A stretch of 64,000 nt of DNA, taken from assembly GCA_946553045.1 (NCBI GenBank), contig CAMNRO010000007.1, forward strand, positions 24,910-88,909. The letters are read 5' to 3'. How positions within the stretch are numbered: position 1 is the stretch's first letter; each line of letters starts with the position of its first letter. Below the pieces are notes generated by a model, which had not been told where the DNA came from, ran no database searches, and saw only the letters and a list, made by a program, of their open reading frames with translations. Shown here one piece after another: positions 54,328 through 63,923 of this stretch. Source of the stretch: an uncultured Porphyromonadaceae bacterium (lineage in GTDB: Bacteria; Bacteroidota; Bacteroidia; Bacteroidales; Muribaculaceae). A program made the position numbers and the translations under genes.

Positions 54328-56112
54328 ATGAAACTCTATAAATCAGCAATCGCAGCCCTTGCAATCGGTTGTGCCGCAGCTTTTACCGCCTGCGACGACT
54401 ATCTCGACAAGGAAGTCGATCTCACTCTTCAGGTCGACAGAGTGTTCGGCGACTACGACATGACCCGCGGCTTTCTTGCGAACTGCTATACCTATCTTCC
54501 CGACGCTTTCGCTGACTACAGCGACGCCAACTCGCGTCTTAACAAAGACTGTATGACCGACAATGCCGTAAGCTTCTGGCGCGGTTATACCCACGCAGTC
54601 ATGGAAGACAGCTACGACGCAAACAACCACTGGTATGCCAGCAACTACTGGAATACACGCACGGCCGGTATCCGCGCCTGCAACCAGTTTATCAAGAACG
54701 CCCGTCCGTCGGTTGTCGGCAATGCCGAGCGCAATGGCGACGACAACCGTCTCTACGACCGCTTCATAGCCGAAGCCCGCGTGCTCCGTGCAATCCTGCA
54801 CATGGAAATGGTGCAGTGGTTCGGTGATATTCCTATCATCGGCGACGACGAGGCCGGCGTGCCTATCGTGCTTGAGCCCTCATCGGCTCTGCCTCCCCGC
54901 ACTCCTGCCGCCGATGTGCTGCAGTGGGTAGCCGATGAATGCGACAAGTATAAGAACGACCTTCCTTTCCGCTACACCAACGAAGAGGAAAACTGGGGCC
55001 GCGTTAACGGCGCTGCCGCCTACGCTCTCAAGGCCCGCGCTCTTCTCTACAAGGCTTCGCCTCTCCACAATCCAGACAACGACGCTTCCGCATGGAACGC
55101 CGCCGCTCAGGCTGCTCTCGATTTCATCACTGCCAACAACGCATGCTGGAATCCCTACCGCCTCCACACCGCTCCCTCGAACGACCCTGAGGAAAACTAC
55201 TACGACTGCTTCATCACCAACCCGGTGCATAACAACGAGTATATCCTTTCCCGCTCGGTATGGCGCGGACAGACTGCCATCGAGGAGTTCAACACTCCCT
55301 GTGGTTTCACCGGCCGTCGTTCGGCTACCGGCTATATGAACCCGTCGCAGAATCTTGTCGATGCATACGAAACCCTCAAGGGTCTTCCCATCGACCAGGA
55401 TCCCGACTATGACGAGCAGAATCCCTATGTGAACCGCGACCCCCGCATGGAGCAGACCATCATTCATCACGGCACTATCTGGGGTGTGGGCGAAGAGGCC
55501 CGTCCGGTCAATGTGAACAACGACGACGGCGAAGTCGGCCCCGACTATGCACGTTCAAACGGCGGTACATGTACTGGCTACTATCTCAAGAAATATACCA
55601 CCAATATTCCCTGGGACGGCACCGTCCGCGGCACCGACAAGGCTTGCCCCATTTTCCGCTATGCCGAAATCCTTCTCAATGCCGCCGAGGCTCTCAACGA
55701 AGCAGGCCGCACAGCCGATGCTTACCAGTATGTGAATCAGGTTCGCGCCCGTGTCGGCATGCCCGCATACGCCGGCATGAACCAGGCTCAGCTCCGCGAG
55801 CGTATCCAGAACGAACGCCGTATCGAGCTGTGCTTCGAAGACCACCGTTTCTTCGATGTACGCCGCTGGAAACTCTTCGGTGACGCAGCCAACTTCAACC
55901 GCGCCGCCGAGACAGGTCTTCCCCGCTATCGTCAGCTCGGCACAATCTACGGTGTTTCCGTTCGCGAGAACACGGCAGTGAAGTTCAACTACGGTCCTAA
56001 TGAAAAGTTCCCCAACGTGACCTTCCACGCTCCCAAGAACTATTTCGTACCCATACCTCTCACCGAAATCCGCAAGACCGGTTACACTCAGACCCCCGGT
56101 TGGGAAATGTAA
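54328..56112 (+). CDS. SusD/RagB-type surface lipoprotein, second pair
   Basis: The 594-residue protein has lipobox AFTAC (Cys about 22), DDYLDKEVDL, ACNQFIKNARP, FRYAEILLNAAEALNE and IELCFEDHRFFDVRRW, typical SusD. It starts 15 bases after its SusC partner. The family signature is intact, and it is clearly distinct from the first SusD in the middle region, so the two pairs are not a recent duplication. Confidence 0.96.
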   Translation: MKLYKSAIAALAIGCAAAFTACDDYLDKEVDLTLQVDRVFGDYDMTRGFLANCYTYLPDAFADYSDANSRLNKDCMTDNAVSFWRGYTHAVMEDSYDANNHWYASNYWNTRTAGIRACNQFIKNARPSVVGNAERNGDDNRLYDRFIAEARVLRAILHMEMVQWFGDIPIIGDDEAGVPIVLEPSSALPPRTPAADVLQWVADECDKYKNDLPFRYTNEEENWGRVNGAAAYALKARALLYKASPLHNPDNDASAWNAAAQAALDFITANNACWNPYRLHTAPSNDPEENYYDCFITNPVHNNEYILSRSVWRGQTAIEEFNTPCGFTGRRSATGYMNPSQNLVDAYETLKGLPIDQDPDYDEQNPYVNRDPRMEQTIIHHGTIWGVGEEARPVNVNNDDGEVGPDYARSNGGTCTGYYLKKYTTNIPWDGTVRGTDKACPIFRYAEILLNAAEALNEAGRTADAYQYVNQVRARVGMPAYAGMNQAQLRERIQNERRIELCFEDHRFFDVRRWKLFGDAANFNRAAETGLPRYRQLGTIYGVSVRENTAVKFNYGPNEKFPNVTFHAPKNYFVPIPLTEIRKTGYTQTPGWEM

Positions 56113-56199
56113 ACTTTAGGTTATGGTCGGTGGCCGGTGGTATTCTCGGCTTATGCTTCCGGTCGCTGACCAAAACCGCTAATCAAACACGAATTATAC

Positions 56200-58116
56200 A
56201 TGAAAGCTAAAATATTTCTCATGAGCGCCCTCGCTGTCGCCGCCCTTGCTTTTACCGCTTGCGACGACGACAACGAAATCAAAGCGCCCGAGGGCGACAA
56301 GATTGTACTCGACGTGCCGGAAAGTCTCGAGACCGGAGCTACCTATGCACGTTTCTCGACCCTTTTCCTCATCGGCCCCTCCGCCCACTGGACTCAGACC
56401 GGCTACTGTGTGAGCACGAGCGGAACCCCGACAATCTACGACATCGTGTATAAAGCCTCCGATCCTGCCGACATGAGCTATGCCGGAACCGACTATAGAG
56501 GCTATATCACTGCCACTATTCCTTCGCTGGCTCCCAACACCGAATATCATGTGCGCGCCTATGTGTCGCAGTATCAGGGTTCGGTCGTTTATTCGCCCGA
56601 AGTTGTCTTTACTACGGCTGCCGGTACTCTCGACGAACAGCTCGCCAACTACCGCGGCCCGCAATATGCCGATGACTACGGCATGATTTCCGGCTGGGAT
56701 CAGCGCGCGCAGTGGAACCTTGCCAACGTTCACGACCCCTCGGTGGTGAAGGCCGACGACGGTTACTACTATATGTATCAGACCGACGCTTCCTATGGCA
56801 ATGCCCACGCAGCCGGAGGTCACTTCCACGGCCGCCGTTCGAAAGACCTCATAAACTGGGAGTATCTCGGCGGTACAATGAAAACTCTTCCTGAATGGGT
56901 TATTCCCAAGCTTAATGAAATACGCGCCGCCCAGGGTCTTCCTGCCGCCGACCCCGATGTCAACGCATTTGGCTATTGGGCTCCTGTAGTCCGCAAGGCC
57001 GGCAACGTCTATCGCATGTATTATTCTATCGTTTGCCCGGGCAACGTGGCCGGCGACGGAACCTGGGGCGAGCGCGCTTTCATCGGTCTGATGGAAACCG
57101 CCAATCCTGCCGACAACGACAGCTGGGAAGACAAAGGCTTCGTCATAACCAACTCTACCGACAAGGGCAAGGACGAGTATGGCACTGCCAACGACTGGGC
57201 TAACGCTCTCTATCGTTTCAACGCCATCGACCCCTCTTATATCATCACCGGCAATGGCGAGCACTGGCTCGTCTACGGTTCCTGGCACAGCGGTATCGCA
57301 GCTGTCAAAGTCGACGCCGCTACCGGCAAGCCCGCTCTCACAGGCAATGTGTGGAATGCCGACGACTCTTATGGCAAGCTTATCGCAACCCGCGCCGCCG
57401 GCAACCGCTGGCAGGCTTCGGAAGGCCCCGAAATCGTTTATCGCAACGGTTACTACTATCTCTTCCTTGCCTACGATGCTCTCGACGTGGCTTATAATAC
57501 ACGTGTTGTGCGCTCGCAGAATATCGAAGGCCCGTATGTGGGCATCGACGGTACCGATGTTACCGCCGGCGGCGACGCTTTCCCCGTCGTTACACATCCC
57601 TACGCCTTTGCCGGCGACCATGGCTGGGTGGGCTTCGCTCACTGCGCTGTTTTCGACGACGGTGCCGACAACTGGTACTACGCCTCGCAGGCCCGCTTCC
57701 CCGCAAACTGGGGCGGCAACGAATTCAGCAATGCCCTCATGATGGGCCATGTGCGATCTATCCGCTGGACCAAAGACGGCTGGCCTCTCGTAATGCCCGA
57801 ACGCTACGGCGCTGTGCCTGAGGTTGCCATCACCGAAGATGACATTGCCGGCACTTGGGAGCTCATCGACCTTTCGTATGCCTACGGCAAGCAGAAAACA
57901 TCTGCGCCTGTCGTTTTCGGCTCTGACCACAAGGTAATCGATGGTCTGTGGAAGGGTGCTACCTGGAGTTTCGACGCAGCCAACAGTATTCTTACTATCG
58001 ACGGCATAGAGCTCTATCTCGCCCGCGAATGCGACTGGGAATCGGCCGACCGCCATGCCACAATCGTTTTCGCCGGTATCAAAGGCACAACTACCTATTG
58101 GGGCAAAAAATCCTGA
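56200..58116 (+). CDS. GH43 arabinanase-type lipoprotein with N-terminal beta-sandwich domain
   Basis: The 638-residue protein has lipobox AFTAC (Cys21), a fibronectin-III-like domain (about 35-140, with PNTEYHVRAYVS), then a GH43 propeller: base Asp179 (NVHDPSV), modulator Asp344 (NAIDPSY) and acid Glu408 (SEGPEIV, where most relatives have EAP). The last 90 residues (IAGTWELID to TYWGKKS) match the same arabinanase C-terminal domain as the GH43 at 38132. A surface endo-arabinanase is the best call. It is the last gene of the operon, 87 bases after SusD, followed by a terminator. Confidence 0.92.
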   Translation: MKAKIFLMSALAVAALAFTACDDDNEIKAPEGDKIVLDVPESLETGATYARFSTLFLIGPSAHWTQTGYCVSTSGTPTIYDIVYKASDPADMSYAGTDYRGYITATIPSLAPNTEYHVRAYVSQYQGSVVYSPEVVFTTAAGTLDEQLANYRGPQYADDYGMISGWDQRAQWNLANVHDPSVVKADDGYYYMYQTDASYGNAHAAGGHFHGRRSKDLINWEYLGGTMKTLPEWVIPKLNEIRAAQGLPAADPDVNAFGYWAPVVRKAGNVYRMYYSIVCPGNVAGDGTWGERAFIGLMETANPADNDSWEDKGFVITNSTDKGKDEYGTANDWANALYRFNAIDPSYIITGNGEHWLVYGSWHSGIAAVKVDAATGKPALTGNVWNADDSYGKLIATRAAGNRWQASEGPEIVYRNGYYYLFLAYDALDVAYNTRVVRSQNIEGPYVGIDGTDVTAGGDAFPVVTHPYAFAGDHGWVGFAHCAVFDDGADNWYYASQARFPANWGGNEFSNALMMGHVRSIRWTKDGWPLVMPERYGAVPEVAITEDDIAGTWELIDLSYAYGKQKTSAPVVFGSDHKVIDGLWKGATWSFDAANSILTIDGIELYLARECDWESADRHATIVFAGIKGTTTYWGKKS

Positions 58117-58140
58117 TAAAACATAGCATAACTACAGCAA

Positions 58141-58177
58141 GACTCGGCCGCAGACCATTGCAGCCGGGTCTTTTTTT
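58141..58177 (+). terminator. Terminator of the SusC/D-GH43 operon
   Basis: GACTCGGC (58141-58148) pairs with GCCGGGTC (58163-58170), with one G-U pair, followed by seven T. Confidence 0.88.
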
Positions 58178-58192
58178 ATGGCGGTAAAACGG

Positions 58193-58226
58193 CGACGGCC
58201 GGATGCATTCGAGCATCCGGCCGTCG
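58193..58226 (-). terminator. Probable clpC terminator
   Basis: A perfect 14-base-pair stem (58193-58206 with 58213-58226) and 6-base loop. On the minus strand it is followed by CCGTTTT, a short T-run, just after the clpC stop. Confidence 0.75.
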
Positions 58227-58246
58227 TGTCGGTTGGGGGAGAGGGC

Positions 58247-60823
58247 TTACTGTTCTATTATGGGTTGTGAGGCGGCGTCGATGACATGGGCCACGATTTT
58301 CTGTTCGTCGGGGTTGAAATCGACAATAATTTCGTCGCCGGCGCCTACCTTGCCAGCGAGAAGGAGTTCGGCGAGTTCGTCTTCGAGGTATTTCTGGATA
58401 GCGCGCTTGAGCGGACGGGCACCGAATTGCACGTCGCAACCTTTGGAGGCGATGAAGTTCTTGGCTTCGTCGCTAATGGTGATTGTGTAGCCGAGCGAGC
58501 CTATACGTTTGAAGAATCCGGCAAGCTCGATGTCGATAATCTTGAAGATGGCGTCGCGGTCGAGTGTGTCGAAGATTATCACATCGTCGATACGGTTGAG
58601 GAATTCGGGCGCGAAAGCCTTGTTCAGAGCCTTCGAGAGCACGCTGTGCGAGTATTCGCGGTCGACTTCGCGGGTGTTGAAACCTACGCCGCTGCCGAAT
58701 TCCTTGAGCTGGCGTGTGCCGATGTTCGAGGTCATTATTATGATGGTGTTCTTGAAGTCGATGCGGCGTCCGAGACTGTCGGTGAGGCGTCCTTCGTCCA
58801 TCACCTGGAGCAGGAGATTGAACACGTCGGGGTGTGCCTTCTCGATTTCGTCGAGGAGCACGACAGAATAGGGATGACGGCGCACTCGCTCTGTGAGCTG
58901 ACCGCCTTCTTCGTAACCGACGTATCCGGGAGGCGCTCCGATGAGGCGCGACACGCTGAATTTTTCCATGTATTCGCTCATGTCGATGCGAATGAGCGTA
59001 TCGGCGGAGTCGAAGAGGTACTCGGCAAGTTTCTTGGCGAGCAGGGTCTTGCCGACGCCTGTCGGGCCGAGGAACATGAATGTGCCTATCGGTTTGCTGG
59101 GGTCTTTAAGACCGAGACGGTTTCGCTGGATTGCTTTTACAATCTTTGCTATGGCATTGTCCTGGCCGATGACCGAGCCCTGCAGTTTCGGGCCCATCTC
59201 GAGCAGGCGCAGGCCTTCTGCCTGCGCAATGCGCTGCACGGGCACGCCTGTCATCATGGCGACGACTTCGGCCACGCGGTCGGCGTCGACGGTCTCACGG
59301 TTGGCTTCCATTTCTTTCTCCCACTTGGCGCGGGCCTCGTCGAGTTCGCGGCTCAGGCGTGCGGCCTCGTCGCGCAGGCGTGTGGCCTGGGCGAAGTCAT
59401 GGCGCTGTGCTGCCGCTACTTTCTCGGCAGTTGTGGTCTGGAGCTTGGACTCAAGCTCCTCGATTTCCGTAGGTACATCGATGTGGCTTATGCGTGTGCG
59501 CGAGCCGGCTTCGTCGAGGGCATCGATGGCTTTGTCGGGGAAGTTTCGGTCGGATATGTAGCGGTCGGTGAGCTTCACACAGGCTTCGAGGGCTTCCTGT
59601 GTGTAGTTAACACCGTGGTGAGCTTCATATTTGGACTTTATATTGTTCAGAATAACGAGTGTTTCCTCGGCCGTGGTCGGCTCTACCATCACTTTCTGGA
59701 ATCGACGCTCGAGAGCACCGTCTTTTTCGATGTTCACACGGTATTCGTCGAGGGTGGTGGCGCCGATGCACTGTATTTCGCCGCGCGCGAGGGCCGGTTT
59801 CAGCAGATTTGCAGCGTCCATGGAGCCCTGTGCATTGCCAGCTCCGACGATAGTGTGGATTTCGTCGATAAAGAGGATTATGTCGCGGTTTTTGGTGAGT
59901 TCGTTGAGCACGGCTTTAATGCGTTCTTCGAATTCGCCGCGGTATTTTGTGCCAGCCACGAGCGAGGCCATGTCGAGTGATATCACTCGCTTGTCGAAGA
60001 GAATGCGCGATACTTTGCGCTGTGTTATGCGCAGTGCCAGACCCTCGACGATGGCGCTTTTGCCTACGCCCGGTTCGCCGATAAGCACGGGATTGTTCTT
60101 TTTGCGGCGGCTCAGAATCTGGGCAAGACGTTCGATTTCGGTCTCGCGGCCTACAACGGGGTCGAGGCGGCCTTCTTCGGCTGCGCGTGTCATGTCGTTG
60201 CCGAATTTATCGAGCATGGGTGTATCGCCGCGGCTGCCGCTACGGTGCGATTTTGCTCCGGCTCCGGGCTTGGCACCCTCTGCCTGCGGGCCCTGGGGCT
60301 GTTCGCCACCCTGGCCGCCTGCGGGCTCGTCGCTGTCGCCGGCGTCACCGGCAATGTCGAGCACCTCTTCGGGTCGTGCTTCGGCGAGAGCCTGTCGGCG
60401 CAGGGAGTCGTAGTCGATGCCTGCATTGAAATATGGCGCTATCACTGTCATCGAGCGAACGTCCTTGTTGTGGAAGAGCGACAGCAGAAGGTGCTCTACA
60501 TCTACAAGAGGCGCCTTGAGATAGCGCGCTTCGATGATGGCGAGCTTTATGATGAGGGTGATTATACGGTTGTAGTAGTCGGGGCCTTTGTCGTCGGCGG
60601 CCGATGGCTCGTAGAGCGCAACGTCAAGAGCCGAGCGGAGATCGCCCAGTTTGTCGGCGCCCACGAGTCGCTCCATCAGTTCGGCCGATTTCGTGCCCGG
60701 AGCGCTCAGCTCCAGCAGCAGATGTGCCGGCATGATGGTGGCGTTGTTGTGGTTTGTGCACTGCAGACGGAGACGATCTATGAGTGCACGAGCATTTTCG
60801 GTGTATTTTTGGTTATTTTCCAT
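58247..60823 (-). CDS. clpC: ATP-dependent Clp protease ATP-binding subunit ClpC
   Basis: ClpC unfolds proteins and feeds them to ClpP. The 858-residue protein has an N-terminal Clp domain (about 1-145), a Gly/Gln-rich tether (about 160-200), a first AAA+ module with Walker A GEPGVGKS (249-256) and [12 protein letters not shown], a middle region with a UVR-like helix (about 470-490), and a second AAA+ module with GPTGVGKT (586-593), ending in the D2-small domain. The UVR-like segment and lack of the long ClpB coiled coil favour ClpC over ClpB. It has its own strong promoter and stands alone. Confidence 0.94.
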   Translation of the reverse strand: MENNQKYTENARALIDRLRLQCTNHNNATIMPAHLLLELSAPGTKSAELMERLVGADKLGDLRSALDVALYEPSAADDKGPDYYNRIITLIIKLAIIEARYLKAPLVDVEHLLLSLFHNKDVRSMTVIAPYFNAGIDYDSLRRQALAEARPEEVLDIAGDAGDSDEPAGGQGGEQPQGPQAEGAKPGAGAKSHRSGSRGDTPMLDKFGNDMTRAAEEGRLDPVVGRETEIERLAQILSRRKKNNPVLIGEPGVGKSAIVEGLALRITQRKVSRILFDKRVISLDMASLVAGTKYRGEFEERIKAVLNELTKNRDIILFIDEIHTIVGAGNAQGSMDAANLLKPALARGEIQCIGATTLDEYRVNIEKDGALERRFQKVMVEPTTAEETLVILNNIKSKYEAHHGVNYTQEALEACVKLTDRYISDRNFPDKAIDALDEAGSRTRISHIDVPTEIEELESKLQTTTAEKVAAAQRHDFAQATRLRDEAARLSRELDEARAKWEKEMEANRETVDADRVAEVVAMMTGVPVQRIAQAEGLRLLEMGPKLQGSVIGQDNAIAKIVKAIQRNRLGLKDPSKPIGTFMFLGPTGVGKTLLAKKLAEYLFDSADTLIRIDMSEYMEKFSVSRLIGAPPGYVGYEEGGQLTERVRRHPYSVVLLDEIEKAHPDVFNLLLQVMDEGRLTDSLGRRIDFKNTIIIMTSNIGTRQLKEFGSGVGFNTREVDREYSHSVLSKALNKAFAPEFLNRIDDVIIFDTLDRDAIFKIIDIELAGFFKRIGSLGYTITISDEAKNFIASKGCDVQFGARPLKRAIQKYLEDELAELLLAGKVGAGDEIIVDFNPDEQKIVAHVIDAASQPIIEQ

Positions 60824-60872
60824 AATCAGTAAATCTGGAGAGATTGCAGCAATAATCGTGCCAAATATTATA

Positions 60873-60904
60873 CAAAGTTACAAAAACGGTCATAATCCGG
60901 CAAA
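60873..60904 (-). promoter_or_regulatory. clpC promoter
   Basis: On the minus strand, -33 TTTG (60904-60901) and -7 TAACTTTG (60880-60873) are separated by 20 bases, an exact match to the Bacteroidetes consensus. The leader is about 43 bases. Confidence 0.75.
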
Positions 60905-61021
60905 TTTTTTGTGTGTCAGTCGCCGGCGTTGTCTGTTTGGCAGAAAATGAGTAAATTCGCGTCAGTTTTTCGACTCTCAGATTATTTACTAATACAATTT
61001 CAGGGGTTTCCCGATTATAAT

Positions 61022-62131
61022 ATGGCAGATTTATCATTGCTTCAGCGCCTCGATGGCATCGAAGCCCGTTTTGAGGAGGTATCGACTCTTATAACCGACC
61101 CGGCTGTGATAGCCGACATGAAGCGCTATGTGCGCTTGTCGAAGGAATATAAGGATCTTGAAAAACTTACGGCAAGTACACGTCGCTATCGTCAGTTTGT
61201 AGAAGACGTCGAAGAGGCCAAGGCTATTCTTGCTTCTGAAAACGACCCCGATATGCGCGAAATGGCCAAAGAGCAGCTCGACGCCGCAACGGAAGCCATG
61301 CCAGCCCTTGAAGAAGAAATAAAGCTGCTTCTTATTCCCGCAGATCCGGAAGACTCCAAAAACGCCATTCTTGAAATCCGTGGAGGTACTGGCGGCGACG
61401 AGGCGGCAATCTTTGCCGGCGACCTCTGCAAGATGTACATCAAGTACTGCGAGAGCCGGGGCTGGAATGTTGCCGTGACATCGGCCAGCGAGGGTGCCGC
61501 CGGGGGATATAAGGAGGTCGTACTGTCTGTGACAGGCGACGGTGTCTATGGTGTTCTCAAATACGAGAGCGGAGTGCACCGTGTGCAGCGTGTGCCTGCA
61601 ACCGAGACTCAGGGCCGTGTGCATACATCGGCCGCTACAGTTGCCGTGCTCCCCGAGGCCGAGCCATTCGACGTTGAAATCAACGAGGGCGAGATAAAAT
61701 GGGATACTTTCCGTTCGGGCGGTGCCGGTGGTCAGAATGTCAACAAGGTCGAATCGGGCGTGCGTCTCCGCTATATGTGGAAGAACCCTAACACGGGCGT
61801 TTCAGAGGAAATACTCATCGAGTGTACCGAAACCCGCGACCAGCCCAAGAACAAGGAGCGTGCTCTCAGCCGCCTCCGTACGTTTATCTACGACAAAGAG
61901 CACCAGAAGTATATCGACGACATTGCCTCGCGTCGTAAAACAATGGTGAGCACCGGCGACCGTTCGGCAAAAATCCGCACCTACAACTACCCTCAGGGCC
62001 GCATTACCGATCATCGCATCAATTACACCGTCTATAACCTTCAGTCGTTTGTCGACGGCGACATTCAAGACCTCATCGACCACCTGATTATAGCAGAGAA
62101 CGCCGAAAAGCTCAAAGCCTCCGAACTCTAA
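61022..62131 (+). CDS. prfA: Peptide chain release factor 1
   Basis: RF1 ends translation at UAA and UAG. The 369-residue protein has the catalytic GGQ at residues 236-238 (GGAGGQNVNKVES) and, upstream, LEIRGGTGGDEA and VPATETQGRVHTS, with the PxT-type stop-recognition region between; this distinguishes RF1 from RF2's SPF. I start at ATG 61022 (MADLSLLQRL), which matches the family N-terminus; the frame extends 37 codons upstream but that part is not conserved-looking. No in-frame shift site is present. Confidence 0.95.
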   Translation: MADLSLLQRLDGIEARFEEVSTLITDPAVIADMKRYVRLSKEYKDLEKLTASTRRYRQFVEDVEEAKAILASENDPDMREMAKEQLDAATEAMPALEEEIKLLLIPADPEDSKNAILEIRGGTGGDEAAIFAGDLCKMYIKYCESRGWNVAVTSASEGAAGGYKEVVLSVTGDGVYGVLKYESGVHRVQRVPATETQGRVHTSAATVAVLPEAEPFDVEINEGEIKWDTFRSGGAGGQNVNKVESGVRLRYMWKNPNTGVSEEILIECTETRDQPKNKERALSRLRTFIYDKEHQKYIDDIASRRKTMVSTGDRSAKIRTYNYPQGRITDHRINYTVYNLQSFVDGDIQDLIDHLIIAENAEKLKASEL

Positions 62132-62170
62132 TGTAGTATATCGGGGCAGTAGACAACATAGTTATATCAT

Positions 62171-62203
62171 GCAGAATAGCCACAATCATGCCGGCTATTC
62201 TGC
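62171..62203. terminator. Hairpin between prfA and the AT-rich lipoprotein gene
   Basis: GCAGAATAGCC (62171-62181) pairs perfectly with GGCTATTCTGC (62193-62203), loop 11 bases, 3 bases after the stop of the minus-strand gene. There is no strong T-run on either side; it probably serves convergent termination. Confidence 0.55.
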
Positions 62204-62206
62204 CGA

Positions 62207-63055
62207 TTAATCATCCCAACGATTGTCGGGGTCGGGAGTTCTATAATTTAACTCTATCGTTTCGTTGAATTTATCGGTTATTTCAACGGTTTTCGCTTCA
62301 CTGGCGGGGATTCCATTCGGATAACCGATTGACTTGTCGCCGCTGTAAACAAGCCGGATTGTATTCTCAATGCCTATGGCACAGGGTATTCGCACAGAAG
62401 TTGAACCGTCCTGTGCTATCTCAATGTCTTCAAACACATTTAATGTACTGACGTCATTCCATGGATTCATGTTATCACGCAGATAGCCTTCGACTTCGAG
62501 ATAACGAAACATGTTTTTAACGTAATATTTTCCATCCAATACGGGAATGCCGCTGTTTTTGACCGTGACATCGACGGATTTTTTGTGTGGGATAGTGAAG
62601 TCACATTTTATCGTGCTTCCACTCCATTCTTCTTTGAAGGAGGTAAAACCATATTCGAGTTTTTCAGAGATAATATAGTCATTTTGAGAAAGGGAAGAAA
62701 AATCTACAGAAAAAACATAACCACTATGCATTCCCTGACCCATTTCATTATCTGCTTCAAAGAATATTTTGTAAAAGCCCGACTTATCGGTTGTGCCTTT
62801 GGCTTTGTGAATGACGGATGTGCTGATTAGCCCTGTGACTTTGAAGTCGACCGATACCGGAATTCCCGAAAAAGGTTTTCCATCAGGCGTTTCGATATAA
62901 CCGGATAGAGTTGTACTTGTTGTTGTCGGATTGGAGATAAGATCGTCCTTTTCCAGGTCACAGCTTGTGGCGATATAACATAATGATAATAGTACAGCGA
63001 TTACAGGCAAATGTTTACGTCGCTGACAAATGGCTTTTAATATATCTATGTGCAT
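62207..63055 (-). CDS. AT-rich lipoprotein with carboxypeptidase-regulatory-like domain
   Basis: The 282-residue protein has a basic N-terminus, a hydrophobic core and a lipobox ATSC (Cys32), then a carboxypeptidase-regulatory-like sandwich at about 48-115 (LSGYIETPDGKPFSGI, GTTDKSGFYKI). The C-terminal half is beta-rich and not recognised; DUF3823-like proteins are a possible comparison. The base composition is clearly more AT-rich than that of the neighbours (many TTT, ATA, AAA codons), which suggests recent acquisition or low expression. No SusC/D partner is near. Function unknown; an outer-membrane lipoprotein is predicted. Confidence 0.7.
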   Translation of the reverse strand: MHIDILKAICQRRKHLPVIAVLLSLCYIATSCDLEKDDLISNPTTTSTTLSGYIETPDGKPFSGIPVSVDFKVTGLISTSVIHKAKGTTDKSGFYKIFFEADNEMGQGMHSGYVFSVDFSSLSQNDYIISEKLEYGFTSFKEEWSGSTIKCDFTIPHKKSVDVTVKNSGIPVLDGKYYVKNMFRYLEVEGYLRDNMNPWNDVSTLNVFEDIEIAQDGSTSVRIPCAIGIENTIRLVYSGDKSIGYPNGIPASEAKTVEITDKFNETIELNYRTPDPDNRWDD

Positions 63056-63092
63056 AATGATATGAGCTATTTATTTTTTTGTCAATCCACGA

Positions 63093-63100
63093 CAAAGATA
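63093..63100 (-). promoter_or_regulatory. Probable -7 element of the AT-rich lipoprotein gene
   Basis: TATCTTTG on the minus strand, 38 bases before the start. No clear upstream TTTG. Confidence 0.4.
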
Positions 63101-63190
63101 AGCAATATAGTTGGGAATACCGAGCCGGAATTATAGATTGTCTATCGAAAAATTGAAAATCTATGTTTTGAAGTGGGGGAGGGTATATAC

Positions 63191-63226
63191 AAAAAAATGG
63201 AGCTCAAAAATTTGAACTCCATTTTT
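63191..63226 (-). terminator. Terminator of tRNA-Gln
   Basis: AAAATGGAG and CTCCATTTT pair, with a TCAAA/TTTGA inner stem and one mismatch, followed by seven T on the minus strand, directly after the tRNA. Confidence 0.85.
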
Positions 63227-63227
63227 G

Positions 63228-63298
63228 TTGCCTTGGAGAGATTCGAACTCCCACAGGCGGAACCAGAATCCGACGTGCTGCCATTACACCACAAGGCA
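63228..63298 (-). tRNA. tRNA-Gln (anticodon CTG)
   Basis: The 71-base gene folds as a cloverleaf: acceptor TGCCTTG with CAAGGCA, short D stem GTG/CAC, anticodon loop TTCTGGT with U33 and CTG at 34-36, and T arm GGGAG-TTCGAAT-CTCTC. The weak U1-A72 pair is typical of glutamine tRNAs. The outermost anticodon-stem pair is mismatched (T with C). CCA is not encoded. It has its own consensus promoter and terminator. Confidence 0.92.
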
Positions 63299-63340
63299 AT
63301 TTGCTTTGCTCTGGGGCTCTTCCCTTTTGCTTTTGCGCTG

Positions 63341-63372
63341 CAAAGTTACGGCGACTTTTTGAACTATGCAAA
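63341..63372 (-). promoter_or_regulatory. tRNA-Gln promoter
   Basis: On the minus strand, -33 TTTG (63372-63369) and -7 TAACTTTG (63348-63341) are 20 bases apart, the same -7 octamer as at clpC. The leader to the tRNA is about 36 bases. Confidence 0.75.
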
Positions 63373-63502
63373 TTTTTTGACCACTTTTTTTGAGAAAAAT
63401 TTAAGTTTTCTATCCTTTGTGTTGGTAGTCAGTATGTTGTGATTGTGCTTTTTTTGAGGCTCTTCAGAGCCGGTATATTTGCGTTGGAGAACCGTCAATA
63501 AA

Positions 63503-63538
63503 AAAACCGCGGCGGCCCGTGTTGGGTGCTGCGGTTTT
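63503..63538 (-). terminator. rpsO terminator
   Basis: AAAACCGC (63503-63510) pairs with GCGGTTTT (63531-63538); on the minus strand the stem runs into a T-tract. It lies 18 bases after rpsO. The 258-base gap 63299-63556 holds only this terminator and the tRNA promoter. Confidence 0.8.
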
Positions 63539-63556
63539 GTTTGGTTTTGGCGCCGC

Positions 63557-63832
63557 TTATTTGCGGATGCCGAGCTCTTTCTGTGCGATGATGGCGCGGT
63601 AGCGGTTGATGTCTTTGCGCATGAGGTAGTCGAGCAGACGACGACGCTTACCTACCAGCATCTTAAGAGCGCGTTCAGTTGTATGATCTTTGTGATTTGA
63701 CTTCAGGTGCTGAGTCAAATGAGCGATACGGATGGAGAATAATGCAATCTGTGCTTCAGGCGAGCCAGTGTCAGTCTTGCTCTTACCGTACTTCTCGAAG
63801 ATCTGCGCTTTTTCTTCAGAATTTAAGTGCAT
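63557..63832 (-). CDS. rpsO: 30S ribosomal protein S15
   Basis: S15 binds the central domain of 16S rRNA early in 30S assembly. The 91-residue protein has FEKYGKSKTDTGSPEAQIA and the loop HTTERALKMLVGKRRRLLDYL, both diagnostic. It is about two residues longer than E. coli S15. In many bacteria S15 represses its own translation by binding the leader; the roughly 55-base leader here is AT-rich and I cannot see a clear S15 site in it. Confidence 0.97.
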   Translation of the reverse strand: MHLNSEEKAQIFEKYGKSKTDTGSPEAQIALFSIRIAHLTQHLKSNHKDHTTERALKMLVGKRRRLLDYLMRKDINRYRAIIAQKELGIRK

Positions 63833-63892
63833 TCCTTGAAAATTAAGTAGTTAATAAATAAATTGATGGTCTTGCCGAGGCTTAACCGGGTG

Positions 63893-63923
63893 CAAAGGTA
63901 GGTAAAAGTCCGGCAATTTCAAA
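63893..63923 (-). promoter_or_regulatory. rpsO promoter
   Basis: On the minus strand, -33 TTTG (63923-63920) and -7 TACCTTTG (63900-63893) are 19 bases apart, a full match to the Bacteroidetes consensus. Confidence 0.78.

Noticed and set aside
49283..56112. The two SusC/D pairs as a recent tandem duplication
   Set aside because: The pairs differ widely in sequence, including the TonB-box region and the SusD middle parts, so they are old paralogues or separately acquired.
56194..58056. A 620-codon minus-strand frame across the second GH43 gene
   Set aside because: Shadow of the GH43 gene, whose catalytic triad and lipobox are intact on the plus strand.
58286..59980. A 564-codon plus-strand frame inside clpC
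   Set aside because: Antisense to the conserved AAA+ modules of clpC; composition is the complement of coding sequence.
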